A DNA stretch of 64,000 bases from Tricholoma matsutake (lineage: Eukaryota; Basidiomycota; Agaricomycetes; Agaricales; Tricholomataceae). This document shows positions 33,923 to 45,639 of this stretch, piece after piece; position 1 is the stretch's first letter, and each line of letters begins with the position of its first letter. A program made the position numbers and the translations under genes. The stretch lies in NCBI GenBank assembly GCA_026075535.2, contig AP026550.1, positions 1,364,001-1,428,000 on the forward strand. Direction: 5' to 3'. Under the pieces are notes generated by a model. That model saw only the letters and a program-made list of their open reading frames with translations. It did no database searches and was not told where the DNA came from.

Positions 33923-35448
33923 GCTGGAAGTAGCTGTGCATATGTAATCTACCTTTTCTTTCATGAGCCAACACCAGGCCTCACCTTACATTGCAACTGC
34001 CAGCAATCAGGAGGCAGTGCTTGTCATTCGGACAGCTGTAACCAGACAACTGATTGGATCTGGTTTAGTTATGATTTACATTACTCTATTTGGGCAACTA
34101 TTTTAGTTACAAGCTGAATTCAGTGGTAACTCCAAGATCCACCTTAGCTGAAGAAGTGATTATGGTGTAGCACAGGTACAGGTGAACCTGTGGTATTCTG
34201 CCTGCAGGTAGCACAGGTGCAGGTATGGGTTTGTATATCTGTACCTGTGGCAACACCACACCTGTACTCATGGTGTTGCAGGTTGTCACAGGTTTGAGTT
34301 GTGATATATCTGATATCAGGTCTAGTTTCTTTGTGAAAGAATTGAACATTATATCATAATTTATATGTGGATTCAAGTGTTGAAGCAGTATAGAAAAGTT
34401 GGATAACTTTCTAGTATAGCTACCTCTTATCTTTGTTTTAGCTACACATAGTTTATGCCATGTTACTCAAGTGCTACTGTAGTTTTGAAACACCATACAA
34501 AACCTGTGCTTATAACCTGTACCTGCAGATATGATGTTTGTACAGGTATGGTGTCACAGGTGATGGGTGTGGTGTTGCCAGTGATATAGAAATCCAGCCT
34601 AGATAATACATGAATAAACTCAGTCTGTGTATAATGGACTGTATATTTGTACCTAGATAATATATGAATAAACTATAAATAGTACAGTAAGTGATCTGAT
34701 CAAAGTGAGCGCTAGCAAATCTACTCACCTCAGTCTGTGTATAATGGACTGAGGTGTCTATGTCTATCTAGTTGGATATATATACCATGAGTATGACAAT
34801 AGAAAATATGATAAAGGGACTATTAGAAAGGAATATGGACAAGGGGAAACACGCATCATTTTGTGTACTATAATTAGCATGCTGCATCAAAGGGCACATT
34901 TACAGTGATAGGTCCACCTTGTTGTTCAAGCTTGGAAAACACATCTACGATCACTGTCGAAGCTCTATGAGTCTCTACAGACCTCTATAAAGCTCTACAA
35001 ACCCATACGAACCCCTCCGAAGTTCTACAAACCTCTATGAACCTCTGCAAAGTCATGAAAATGCTTCGAAATCCTTCGCAACACCTCGAACAATGCTTCA
35101 AAATTCTTTGCATGCCTTCAGCCACCATAATACAATTCCCCCAACCTTCGTACAGCTCAGAATATACACTTGGAACATTGTCGATGAGTTCTGAACCAGT
35201 TTCAAGCAATATTGCACCGATTTCGGGCCACAAACGAAGTCCAAAGAAACTTTGAAAATCTTTGAAAAACCTTGAACCTCGAAAAACATCTTTGGACACA
35301 CTATTTCCTATTTGAATGATCTTCGGATGCATGCTGGACACATGGGACACTATCTCGAGTATATTGAACACATTTCGACTGCATGTGCACACATACAATG
35401 TGCTCAAAGCAGTTTCCGATGTTTTATACAATTTATAACAAGGACAGT

Positions 35449-36963
35449 TAGGGTGTAGCACGGGTATGGGTAAACCCGCGGTAAACGGCCCACAGGTTTG
35501 ACAGGTATGGGTACGGTTGCTGAAATGCCGGACCTGTGACATACCATACCCGTTTTGGTGGTGTCACAGGTATTAATGGGTTACTTGAATTGCCGGATCT
35601 GGCTGTTACCAGTACACCGATCAAACATGACTTTTACCTCTTCAACCATGCTTGACTTTGCATCGCCCATCGTAATAGTAAGTTTTTTTGTTTCTTTCAA
35701 CTAACTAGATGTTCTTTTTCTAGATTACAGTGTCAGGTCGACAATGGTAAGTTGTTTGTTTGTTTCAATTAACTAACTGTTCGATTTTCTACATTACAGT
35801 GATTTGTACTACTTGACAACGATGGAGATGACGAACGACCCAGCACCCGCCCCAGCCCTGCGAGCCACTGCTCGTGGGGTGGATTGCAAGTGCTAGCAGC
35901 CAACGATAGGGAAGGGGAACAACGAACAACGAACAGGAGATGGGGATGAGGACGAGGAACCACGAGGGGGAGAGGACAACAATGAACAACAAACCACCAC
36001 CACCACCACACCCCCAACCGCCGCCGCGAGTGACTGCTCATGGGGTGGAAACGAGGAGCAACAAGGGCAGGGATGATGACGAGGGCACGGCAATGGGGAC
36101 AAGGACAAGGTGCAAGAATGGCACACAAGGACCACTGCAGGAGACGGAGGTGGCGGCGTATGGCAAGGAAAACCAACAAAAGGGCCCAAGAGACATCATA
36201 GGTAAGTTTTTCCCCCCTCAATTCATTTTTTTTTTGTTACTAACAAAGCTTTTACAATGATGGCAATGACTGGCACCACCTGACCCACCCCCACCACTGC
36301 AACAAGCTCCTGCTCATGGGGTGGTTAGGTGGTAGCACGACCATACACCTACAAGGAGGGCCACAAGGACCACAACAAGGGCGATGACCACGACCCCCAA
36401 CTAACCACAATGGGGGAGAGGAGTGCCACCCATAAGGGGCAGGGGACCACGACAACAGTGGGAGGCAACAAGTGGGAATCCGAAGGGCACCACTGCAAAG
36501 AAGGGGGACATGACGACCTCTCACCCTTGCCGAGACGGCGGGTTTTTTCTTTTGTAGTATTGTATAGAATCATTAAGTAAATAAATCCCTCCAGAATAAA
36601 ATCCCATTGTTCATATCTTTTCTTACATGAGATTGATCATGTGGGTGTATATCAATAAGTAATGGAGGATTTGTGTTAATTCAAATTTAACAAAAAAATC
36701 ATAGCTTAGGTATTGTGTACAGGGTGTAGTTAAGTTAGTTAAGGGCTTATACAATACAAATACAGGATGTTTAACAGCATAGAACATCAAATACGAGGCA
36801 AAAATCCATGGTGTATATATGTGGTGTCACACCTGCGGTGTTTCATGACAGACCATGGTAAAAACCTGTCACCGCGGTTGCGGTGTTAGAATGGGTGTGG
36901 TGTTGGCAGGTGCGGGTGCAGTGTGTGAAATCTTACCCATGGTGTGACCCATGCTACACCCTA
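35449..36963. mobile_element. Nested hAT-like element, 1,515 bp
   Basis: Perfect duplications AGGACAGT flank it (35441-35448 and 36964-36971). The ends TAGGGTGTAGCA and TGCTACACCCTA are perfect 12-bp inverted repeats, and subterminal GGGTATGGGTAAACCCGCGG / CCGCGGTTGCGGTG-type sequence follows. TIRs are close relatives of those of the host element at 34161, so the same transposase could move both. Interior: an intron-hairpin cassette and no transposase. Confidence 0.9.
35640..36600 (+). repeat. Intron-hairpin cassette (copy in the nested element)
   Basis: Three intron-like modules in series: GTAAGTTTTTTTG...CAACTAACTAG...CTAG (35681-35723), GTAAGTTGTTTG...TTAACTAACTG...ACAG (about 35751-35799), and CATAG|GTAAGTTTTTCCCCCC...TTACTAACAAAG (36201-36249). 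Between them lie ACAACGATGG-type segments and hairpins at about 35855-35882 (CCCTGCGAGCC-ACTGCTCGTGGGG) and 36024-36048. Confidence 0.5.
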
Positions 36964-37678
36964 AGGACAGTCCACTTTTAGCTATTCTTTCTTATTATTT
37001 CTTTATCATGTGTTATATTCACCCATTCTAGTCTTGCTTTATTGTTCTGATATACTTCTATTGTCTTTTGCCTCGAGTTTTCCACATGTTTGTCTCATGT
37101 TCTCTAGCCTTTTTAGGTAGTTTCTTTATTTTATATAAAAAGATGTACTAGATACAAAGAAAAAGAAGAAAGTTGTTGTCTTCCTCCCAGATTGCAGTGA
37201 TTTGAGAGTTCAGTTTAGTCTTACTCAGTCCGAAGTTTGGTGTTTTACGCTAAACTTCTTCGAAAATCTTCGAAAATCCTCGCATTATGCTATTTTCACT
37301 CTCGTTTCCCTCAATTCACCTTTGCTTTGATTCTACTACTCGTCTAGTCCCCTGATCTTGCATCCAAACATATTTGTGCACTCCGAATTCATTGATCTAG
37401 CCACAAAATTCGCTGAAATTCCATGAAACACATTCTTTTAGCGTTGAATTGCTTTGACAAGCAGTCTTTTTATGATTATTTGATGGTCGGTCTGACAGGT
37501 GACATCTAGAGGGCCTCACATCCTTCCTCTAACTTGTGTTATACCATCCAAAGCCATTTAGTAGGTTTTGTTAGGGTTTGTGGGTTGAGCATCATCAACA
37601 GTGTAGATCTCAACAAGTGAAACCCATGGTGTCACCTGTGCTACACCCTAGAAGTGATTCAGCACAGATCTATCTGAT

Positions 37679-39105
37679 ATGTCTGAACCATCAACTTCTA
37701 AGCCCAGTTCTAATCCTATTCCTACACCTGCACTAGATGCAAAGATTGATGTGCTTACAGTGCAAATGTCGCAACTAGTGTCAGTACTTGCAGCATCTCA
37801 GCCCAGGCAAACAGATGCACAGCCACAGACAACAGCAGACAAAGATGATGAGATGGAGAAGATGGTGGAGTGGATTTCATGGGATGATGTGCAGACAAAA
37901 ATGGAAAGGCATGCTTATCTAAGTATGCACCACCCCAAATGTGTGATGGTACCATGGAAAACACAAAATCCTTTATCAGTTCTATAGTACTGTATATCCA
38001 TGGGAGGAGGCCAGAATTTTGCACACCAGAGTCAAAAATTATGTTTGCTCTCTCTTATTATCCAGGGGGGGAAGGCACAGTTTTGGAGAAATGAGGCTAT
38101 TAATCAAATTGCTGGGGGAAACAAACCATTTGCAGCCTTCAAGGAAATTTTGGAGAGATTGGAGGCTCAGTTTGGGGATCCTAATCTGAAGGCAACAGCC
38201 AATGCAAAATTAAAAACCATGTGCCATGGTTCCTTAATGGCAGATGAATGTATTTTGCAGTTTAAGGCAGAAGCTTCACAGATGGATATGGGAGAAGTGG
38301 CATTAGTAGAATTTTTGTTTGAAGGCAGAATTAAATCCCTCACTATTCAAGTCTATCCACCAACTACCTTCTATGCCAGAGTGGTTGGACAAGTGGCATA
38401 ATTGGGCCATGCACCTTGATCAGCAATATCAACAGAAACAAGCCAAATTAAAGTTGATGTATGGAAGTAGTAAATTTGGAAAGCTGTCAGGGGGGAAGAG
38501 TGAGAAAGGAAAGGTGCCTCAGGCACAAGTGGCAGCACAAACTCTGAGGGCACAGCCACTGGCCATGGCAGTGACACCTATTGTTGCAGTGCCACCAGCA
38601 TCAGATGCTATGGAGGTTGATCAACCGGGCAGATGACCCCCACTCAAATGCCTCAACTGTGGGAAATTAGGACATATCTCTAGGAATTGCAGGGAGAAGA
38701 GACAAATTAGGGAAGCCACAATTGAAGAAGTGAAGGAGGAAGAAAGCAAGCAGCAGAATTTTGTGCAAGAGGTTTCCCCATTGGTGACCCAAAACTGTTA
38801 CAATGTACTAGTATCAGAGGAAACTCAGGGAAATTTGTGCTCATGGCAGTGGTGGGGGGTGCCAGTTGTTATCAGGATCATGGGTGTTGTTGCCCTGTTT
38901 ATTATTGCCCTGGCATCATCCCCCATTGTGGTCCTACTCAATGGACAACAAGAAACTCCCACCTTGCAGGCACAGTACAAGGTTTATCAGCAATCTGACA
39001 ATATATACTCCCATCCCCTAGACCTGCTTCTACCTTTGATGCATCCACCAGACCATCTAACATCTTCCATCAAATTGGTTCTGGAGCACCTTCCATCAGT
39101 GCAAA
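37679..39105 (+). pseudogene. Retrotransposon gag (LTR element of 31179), frameshifted and truncated
   Basis: ATG at 37679 opens a Ser/Pro/Gln-rich N-terminus. A Retrotrans_gag-like domain follows in a second frame (about 38030-38400: GGKAQFWRNEAINQI, FKEILERLEAQFGDPNLKATA). The frame then shifts again (EWLDKWHNWAMHLDQQYQQK) to a CCHC zinc knuckle CLNCGKLGHISRNC at about 38650-38691. A late hydrophobic segment (IRIMGVVALFIIALASSPIV) is probably out of the original frame. There is a stop at 38634-38636 (TGA) just before the knuckle and frameshifts near 37985 and 38330. No pol follows; the copy is fused at about 39100 to an older chromovirus fragment. Confidence 0.7.
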
Positions 39106-39109
39106 CCTC

Positions 39110-39779
39110 ATGACTCAACAGCCTCCAGAGACCCCTCAGAACACAACTCCACTTGAGTATGTAGGGGACATTGGGTGACCTATCCCCTTTGATAAGGAAG
39201 GTCCAGGTAAAGAGGATGGACTTCCCAGTGGACTATAGGTGGAAATCCTGATCCAGGAGATAGGTTCCTTGATGCTCTCTTCAATCTCTTGGATAGTCTC
39301 TGAACTCTCCAGCAGAATCAAGCACTTCCTAGTCTCATGCAATCTTCACTTCTGTGATCATCCCCAGGTCTTTGCCTCCATAAGGGCAACCTCAGCCTCT
39401 AGCAAAGGGAAATCTGAAGTTAAAATTATACTACAGCACAGAAATGTGAATTCCATAAAGACAGCATGGAATACTTAGGCTTCATCCTCTCTCTGGATGG
39501 ACTCTGGATGTCTGAAGAAAAAGTCAAAACCATTTTAGACTAGCCCAAACCCCAGAAAGTCAAGGATATTTAGTCCTTCCTTGGATTTTGCAACTTCTAC
39601 TGACACTTTATACATGGATATTCCAACATTGTCATCCTGCTCACCCAACTAACTTGGAAACATGCCCCTTGGGGCTTCAGCAAGAAGTGCCAAGAAGCCT
39701 TTGACAAACTAAGGGAAGAGTCCACCCATGCTCCAGTGCTCACTCAATGGTTACTGGACTCCTGGATGATCCTGGAGAC
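39110..39779 (+). pseudogene. Older chromovirus copy, left part (gag start fused to RT/RNase H)
   Basis: MTQQPPET...TTPLEYVG matches the gag start of the full-length element at 40718 (TPLEYVGG), and FLVSCNLHFCDHPQVF matches its FLVSCNLHFRDRPHVF. A jump near 39390-39440 leads directly to the RT/RNase H region: DSMEYLGFILS, then IQSFLG-like FCNFY and ILTQWLLDSWMILE. About 2 kb of gag-pol is therefore missing. Several stops are present. The copy is cut at GAGAC (39775-39779) by the 7.7 kb element and resumes at 47462. Confidence 0.75.
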
Positions 39780-40485
39780 TGTCAAGAACTGTTCCTCGCC
39801 CAATCAGAACCCGCATCCATCCGACCCTTTCCCGCACGTCGAACATGACTTTTGCCTATGCCTCCCAATTTTGTTCCCAGCCGCCTTGCACTGCCCACAC
39901 TGCTGTGCACCAGGACACCTTGTACAGCATCCACTGCTGCCTTCCCAAGGCTGCTGACTCTATTGCAAATTCAACTACGGATTCCTGTGTGGCTCCCGCT
40001 AGATAATTTATCTACACAGTCGAGACACTGCTGCAGTCTTCATTCCTGTTCCGCATTATTCCAGACTACAGTATTTAAGCTTAGTTAGTTTCGCCTTGTA
40101 TTCCTCAGTTCGTATATCGACATAGACTCAACTTTGACTTGTCAATCTAAACCTCCTTCTACTCCTACTTCTGTTCCCTAAGAGTCTGAACTCCTTTTGA
40201 CTCAACCTCTAGTCTCCCTCTGAAGTTCTAGTCCTATCTGAACTTAACCTATGTCCCCCCGTACTCCTCCTTGCGTTTACCTGCACTTTTCCGTTCCTAC
40301 CTCCAAACCTCCAACTTGAAATTAGGACACCAGACAAGGTGAAGGGCACAGCTTCTTACAAGCTGAAGCCAAGTCCTTTCTGTTTCCCCTCCTGCAGAAT
40401 CCGCATCGACCCGACAATCTCCTGCTATCATCACCCACAGTGTCTGGTCGGATTCTGAAGCGGCCTCTAGGATCAGTTCTTAACA
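39780..40485 (+). repeat. 5' LTR, 706 bp
   Basis: The left LTR of the chromovirus begins TGTCAAGAACTGTTCC and ends GGATCAGTTCTTAACA. A TATA-like AGTATTTAAGCTTAGTTAG lies at about 40070, the likely promoter. The segment just inside (GTATATACGAACTCACACTT) should hold the primer-binding site, but I could not match it to a tRNA by eye. Confidence 0.9.
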
Positions 40486-40717
40486 GTATATACGAACTCA
40501 CACTTCACTTGTCCATTCCTCTCTATGACCCCTACTGAGACCCGCCAGTGCACAACAAGAAATTCCCAACGCGCCAGTACTATTCCAGGGATCTCTGCAA
40601 TTCCAGCAATCCACTCTTCCCGGCCCTTGACCTGCCACTACTTTTGGAGTGTCTTCCAGACCCTCAAACATCTTCTGACAAATAGGCTCAGGAGCTCCCT
40701 CAATCAGTGCCAATCTC

Positions 40718-41888
40718 ATGTCTGCCCATGCCCCGCAACCTTCCGGCAACCCAGAAGGTTTTTGATCAAGAACTCCCCTTGAGTATGTAGGGGGCATCAA
40801 CCAGCCTGAACCCTATGGGTTGGAAGATCATGGTCTAGAGGACGGACCTCCCAGTGGACCCGATGACCCTAGCGGTCCTGACGGCCCTGGGGGCAACCCC
40901 GATCCCAATGATCCTGATGATCAACCTCCCGCAGGGGGAAACCCTGATCCAGGGGATAGGTTCATAGATGTTCTTTACAACCTCTCGGAGAGTATCCACA
41001 GCCTCCAACAAAACAACGCACCTAAGACCGAGAAAATCAAAGTTTGCGATCCCGACACTTTTGATGGCTCCAACCCAAAGAAACTTAGAGACTTCCTAGT
41101 CTCATGTAATCTTCATTTCCGCGACCGTCCGCACGTATTTTCCTCTGATGAGAAAAAGATCATATTTATCCTTTCTTATCTTAAGGGATCAGCTCTCAGT
41201 TGGTTTGAGCCTGGTCTGAATGACCCAACAGATTCCGCACACTGGATGTGGGACTATGAAGCTTTCCTTGCCAAGCTGGAAAGCAACTTTGGTCTGCATG
41301 ACCCAGTCAGAGATGCGGAAAAAGCTCTCTCTGACTTAGCAATGAAGAAAGGTCACGAAATATAATGTTGACTTCTGGGAATTAGCTTCTAGGGTCAACT
41401 GGAATGAAGCAGCCCTTCGTGACCACTATTTCCGTGGTCTTCCGCTCCGACTTCGCATAGAAGTTCTTTGGGGTGGTAAACCCAACACCCTTGCAGAACT
41501 GCACTTGAAAGCACAGGACTGTGACAATATCTATTGGATGCAGGAGGATGAATCCCATTTCGAAACAAAGAATTCCAGTAACTCTAGTTGGAAGGACTCT
41601 TCCCTGCCGACAAACCAAGCCACTTCAAACTCTGCCCACAGTAACACCTCCAACCAGCAGTCTTCCACAACAAAGAACACTTCCTGGGACAAGCCCAAGT
41701 CGTCCATCTCTGATAAGTTGGGGAAGAATGGCAAGCTTACTGGGGAGGAACGAGAATGTCGCATGAGAGAACGACTTTGTCTCTACTGCAGTGAGGAAGG
41801 GCACATAGCAGGAAACTGCCTGAAATCCAAAGCCGCAAAAGCCTGTGCATCCACTGTTGTTCCCGAGACTACGGACTCGGAAAAATAG
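40718..41888 (+). pseudogene. Chromovirus gag, with TGA stop and one frameshift
   Basis: ATG at 40718 starts MSAHAPQPSGNPEGF, followed at once by TGA (40763-40765), then TPLEYVGG and a Pro/Asp/Gly-rich linker. The gag domain includes DPDTFDGSNPKKLRDFLVSC, KKIIFILSYLKGSALSWFEP and FLAKLESNFGLHDPVRDAE. A frameshift near 41357 separates it from the C-terminal half (YNVDFWELASRV, HYFRGLPLRLRIEVL). A CCHC knuckle CLYCSEEGHIAGNC lies near 41781-41822. It ends with TAG at 41886-41888; pol lies in a different frame, so a frameshift event is needed for Gag-Pol synthesis. Confidence 0.85.
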
Positions 41889-41902
41889 TCCGCAACCCTC
41901 AG

Positions 41903-44900
41903 GATACAGCCATTGAGGCTGGGGGTTGCATTGACCTTACCCACTTGGCTGCCTACATTCGTCTCAACGTGTCCACTCTTTCTGACCCTGACTCCCTAAC
42001 CATTCTTTTAACCTGTCCTGACTCTTCCGCCCCTTTCCAAACCCTTATCGACTCTGGCTCCTCCCACTGCTTCCTTGACTCCTCCTTCGTGTTGAATAAC
42101 CAACTCAGCACGGAATCCATTAACCCAATTGGTTTATGACTCTTTGATGGAACTTGCAACTCCACCATAACTCAGATTGTCAAACTTCCGGTCACTTTCC
42201 CTGCTGATGAAGTATTCAATTTGTCATTTTATGTAACCTCGCTTGACTCTTCCTGTTCCGCCATACTCAGTCATAACTGGCTGAAGCAATACAATCCATT
42301 GATTGACTGGTCTTCAAGCCAACTCACTTTCCGCTCTGCAGATCATAGAGGTCCAGCACCCCTGATATCACCTTTGTCCCCAAATCTTCTGGTAGAAATC
42401 CTCGACTCTTCCGCACTTTCCAAACCTCCCATTCCTCCTAAGTTTACACCTCCCGACATCTCCTTCATCAATGCTGCCGCTTATGTGCATGCTAGCAAAC
42501 TTCCTGGGGCAGTAGCTTTTCAGATGACCTTTGCTCCAGAAGGGTTATCAGCCCACTCTGCCCAATCCGCTTACTCCTCCGACCTCTTCAATATTCCTCC
42601 CGAGTATCATGAATTCGCTGATGTCTTTAATAAGACTAAGGCAGATACCCTTCCTCCACATCGGTCTTATGACCTCAAGATAGAGACAGAAGACAATACT
42701 CCTCTGCCTCCGGGCCGAATGTATTCTCTCTCCCCCTCTGAATTAGAAGCCTTATGAGTCTTTATTGATGAAAACGTCTGCTCAGGTTTCATCCACCCAT
42801 CCAAGTCTCCGCATGGCACTCCGATTCTCTTCATCAAGAAGAAGGATGGTAGTCTCCAACTTTGTGTCAACTACCGAGGACTTAACCGTCTTACAAAGAA
42901 AGACTGCTACCCACTTCCTCTCATTTCCAACCTACTTGACTCTCCCCGCAAAGCCCACTTGTTCACCAAAATAGACTTGCAGCACACTTATCACCTAGTC
43001 CACATTGCTGATGGTGATGAGTGGAAAACTACTTTCTGCACCCACTACGGATCCTTTGAGTGGTTGGTGGTCCCCTTTGGGCTCACTAATGCACCCGCAG
43101 CTTTCCAGCGGTTTATGAACAACATCTTCAGCGACATGCTGGATGTTTGTGTCATCGTATACCTCAACAACATCCTAATCTATTCCGATGACAAGTCCCA
43201 GCATGGGGCTCACGTCAAAGAAGTCCTCCGCCGTCTCCGGAAGAATGGACTTTATGCCTCTCCACAGAAATGCAAGTTCCACAAAGACACTGTCGAATAT
43301 TTAGGTTTCATCCTTTCACCAGATGGACTGCGGATGTCCAAAGATAAAGTCAAAACCGTGCTTGACTGGCCTGAGCCTAGGAAAGTTAAGGATATTCAAT
43401 CCTTCTTAGGCTTTTGCAACTTTTACCGCCGCTTCATTAATGGCTATTCAGACATTGTCATCCCACTCACCCGCCTGACGCAGAAATCTGCGCCTTGGGA
43501 CTTCAACAAGAAATGCCGCAACACCTTTGAAAGGCTCAAACAAGAATTCACTCATGCACCCATCTTAACTCAATGGGTACCTGACTCACAGATGGTACTC
43601 GAAACCGATGCTTCCGACTATGCCTTAGCAGCTATCCTTTCGGTTCACACTGCAGATGGAGAAATCCATCCGGTCACTTTTCACTCCCGCTCCTTTAATC
43701 CCACTGAACTAAATTACGACACTCATGACAAGGAACTCTTGGCCATCTTTGAAGCCTTCAAACACTGGTGGCAGTACTTTGAGGGTTCTGCAAACCTGGT
43801 TGATGTGGTCACCGACCACAAAAATCTTGAGTACTTCAGCACTACCAAGTTGCTCACCTGCCGCCAGGCCCATTGGTCTGAGTACCTTTCCCAATTCAAT
43901 CTCATCATCTGCTTCCACCCCGGAAAACTAGGGGCCAAGCCAGACGTGCTCACTAGACGTTGGGACGTCTACCGTAAAGGGGGAAATAGTGACTTCGCCT
44001 CCATAAACCCAACCAACTTCTGACCTGTATTCACACAGGAACAGCTCACCTCTTCCCTCCATGCCACCTATTTTGCCACACCCATTCTTTGACAAGCAGT
44101 AATCATGGATGTTGAGAAACTCCACCATGACATCTGCACCTCCCTACACCTTGACCCTTTATCATCTGCACATCTTCCGACACCTGTTGGCCCCAACTGG
44201 ACCATAGATGAGGCAGGTCTTCTCCACCACTTCGACCAGATTTATGTTCCGGATGTCGCGGATCTTCGCCTCAAGGTCCTTCAGTACAAACACGATCACA
44301 TCCTCTCTGGCCACTTTGGACAAAACAAAACCCAGCAGCTTGTCCGCTGGGAATATGTTTGGCCAAACCTCCGCACCTTTGTGCAGGAATTCTGCAAAAC
44401 CTGTACCACTTGCAAACGATCCAAGTCACCTCGACACAAGCCCTATGGGTTTCTAAAGCAACTTCCAGTTCCGGAACAACCTTGGAACTCCATCTCCATG
44501 GACTTCATTGAACAACTACCCGACTCCAACGGTCACACTGCTATCCTGGTCATTGTTGACCGCCTCACCAAGCAAGGCATCTTCATCCCAACTGTCAATG
44601 AGATCACAGCCCAAGAACTAGCCAACCTGTTTGTCCTCCACATCTTCTCCAAGCATGGCGTTCCATTGCACATCACTTGCGACCGGGGATCTGAGTTTGT
44701 CTCCCATTTTTTCCACTCCCTTGGAAAAGCACTCGACATGCGGATCCACTTCACTTCCAGTTATCACCTGCAAGGTGATGGTCAGACAGAATGACTTAAT
44801 CAGACCTTGGAGCAGTACCTCCGGATCTTCTGCAACTATCAGCAGGACGACTGGTCTCACCTCTTACCCTTGGGCAAATTTGCCCACAACAATGCTCCTT

Positions 44901-45574
44901 CCACCTCTACAGGTGTATCCCCTTTCTTTGCCAACAAAGGCTATCACCCGAACATTTCTGTCTTTCCAGAATGCGACTTAGCTTCACAGCGCGCCCGCGA
45001 GTTCATCATCGACTTAGATGACCTTCATCAGGAGCTTTGGAAACAACTTGCGGCCGCTCAAGAGCGTTATCAAGGTCCTGCGGACAAACATTGGGCACCC
45101 GCACCCGACTTCAACATTGGTGATTCTGCCTACGTCACTGCGGAAAATATCTGCACCACACGTCCTTCCAAGAAACTTTCCGAAAAGCACCATGGCCCCT
45201 TTGAAATCATTGCCCACCCGGGCACTCACTCAGTCACCCTGCGGCTCCCAGATCACATGTGGGCCATTCACCCTGTTTTACATGTCTCTCAACTTGAGAA
45301 ACACTCCCCAAACACAATTCCAAATTGAGTACAACCTCCACCTCCTCCAATCACCATCAACGACAAGCTCGAATATGAGATTGCCAAAGTCCTCGACTCC
45401 AAAGTCGACAACCGACGTCGCTGCAAGATTCTCTACCTCATCCGATGGGAAGGTTACCAGGGAACCGATGAAGAGACCTCCTGGCTACCTGTTATGGAAC
45501 TTGACCACACCCAAGAACTCCTTGCGGATTTTCACACCTGCTACCCGCAGAAACCCGGACCATTACCCGCTTAA
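41903..45574 (+). pseudogene. Chromovirus pol (PR-RT-RH-IN-chromodomain), one frame with TGA stops
   Basis: A single frame runs from before 41945 to TAA at 45572-45574. Protease: LIDSGSSHCFL (about 42045). RT: GTPILFIKKKDGSL, FGLTNAPAAFQRFMN and YLNNILIYS (about 43159) where YLDD is expected. RNase H: ETDASDYALAAIL, DKELLAIFEAF, TDHKNLEYF. Integrase: H-x-H...CKTCTTCKRSK zinc finger, MDFIEQLP, CDRGSEF and GDGQTE (the DDE set). Chromodomain: EYEIAKVLDSK...ILYLIRWEGY...SWLP. In-frame stops at 42137-42139, 42755-42757, 44021-44023, about 44090, 44792-44794 and 45326-45328 are all TGA. Chromodomains target integration to heterochromatin marks. Both the stops and the D to N pair fit C-to-T change at CpG, so the polymerase is inactive in this copy. 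Confidence 0.92.
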
Positions 45575-45639
45575 AGACTATTCACGTTACTTATTCACTC
45601 GGTTTGTACTCAGAAACAAATTTCATTAAAAAAAATTAT

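Larger units (their letters stand above)
34161..37650. mobile_element. hAT-like element, 3,490 bp, with a second element nested inside
   Basis: Perfect 8-bp duplications GAAGTGAT flank it (34153-34160 and 37651-37658). The ends TATGGTGTAGCACAGG and CCTGTGCTACACCCTA are inverted repeats with one mismatch. GGTACAGGT/CACAGGT-rich subterminal sequence is present at both ends. Excluding the nested 35449-36963 element it was 1,967 bp long. No transposase ORF is seen. It lies between the leader and the gag start of the LTR element, so it interrupts the retrotransposon transcript before gag. Confidence 0.9.
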
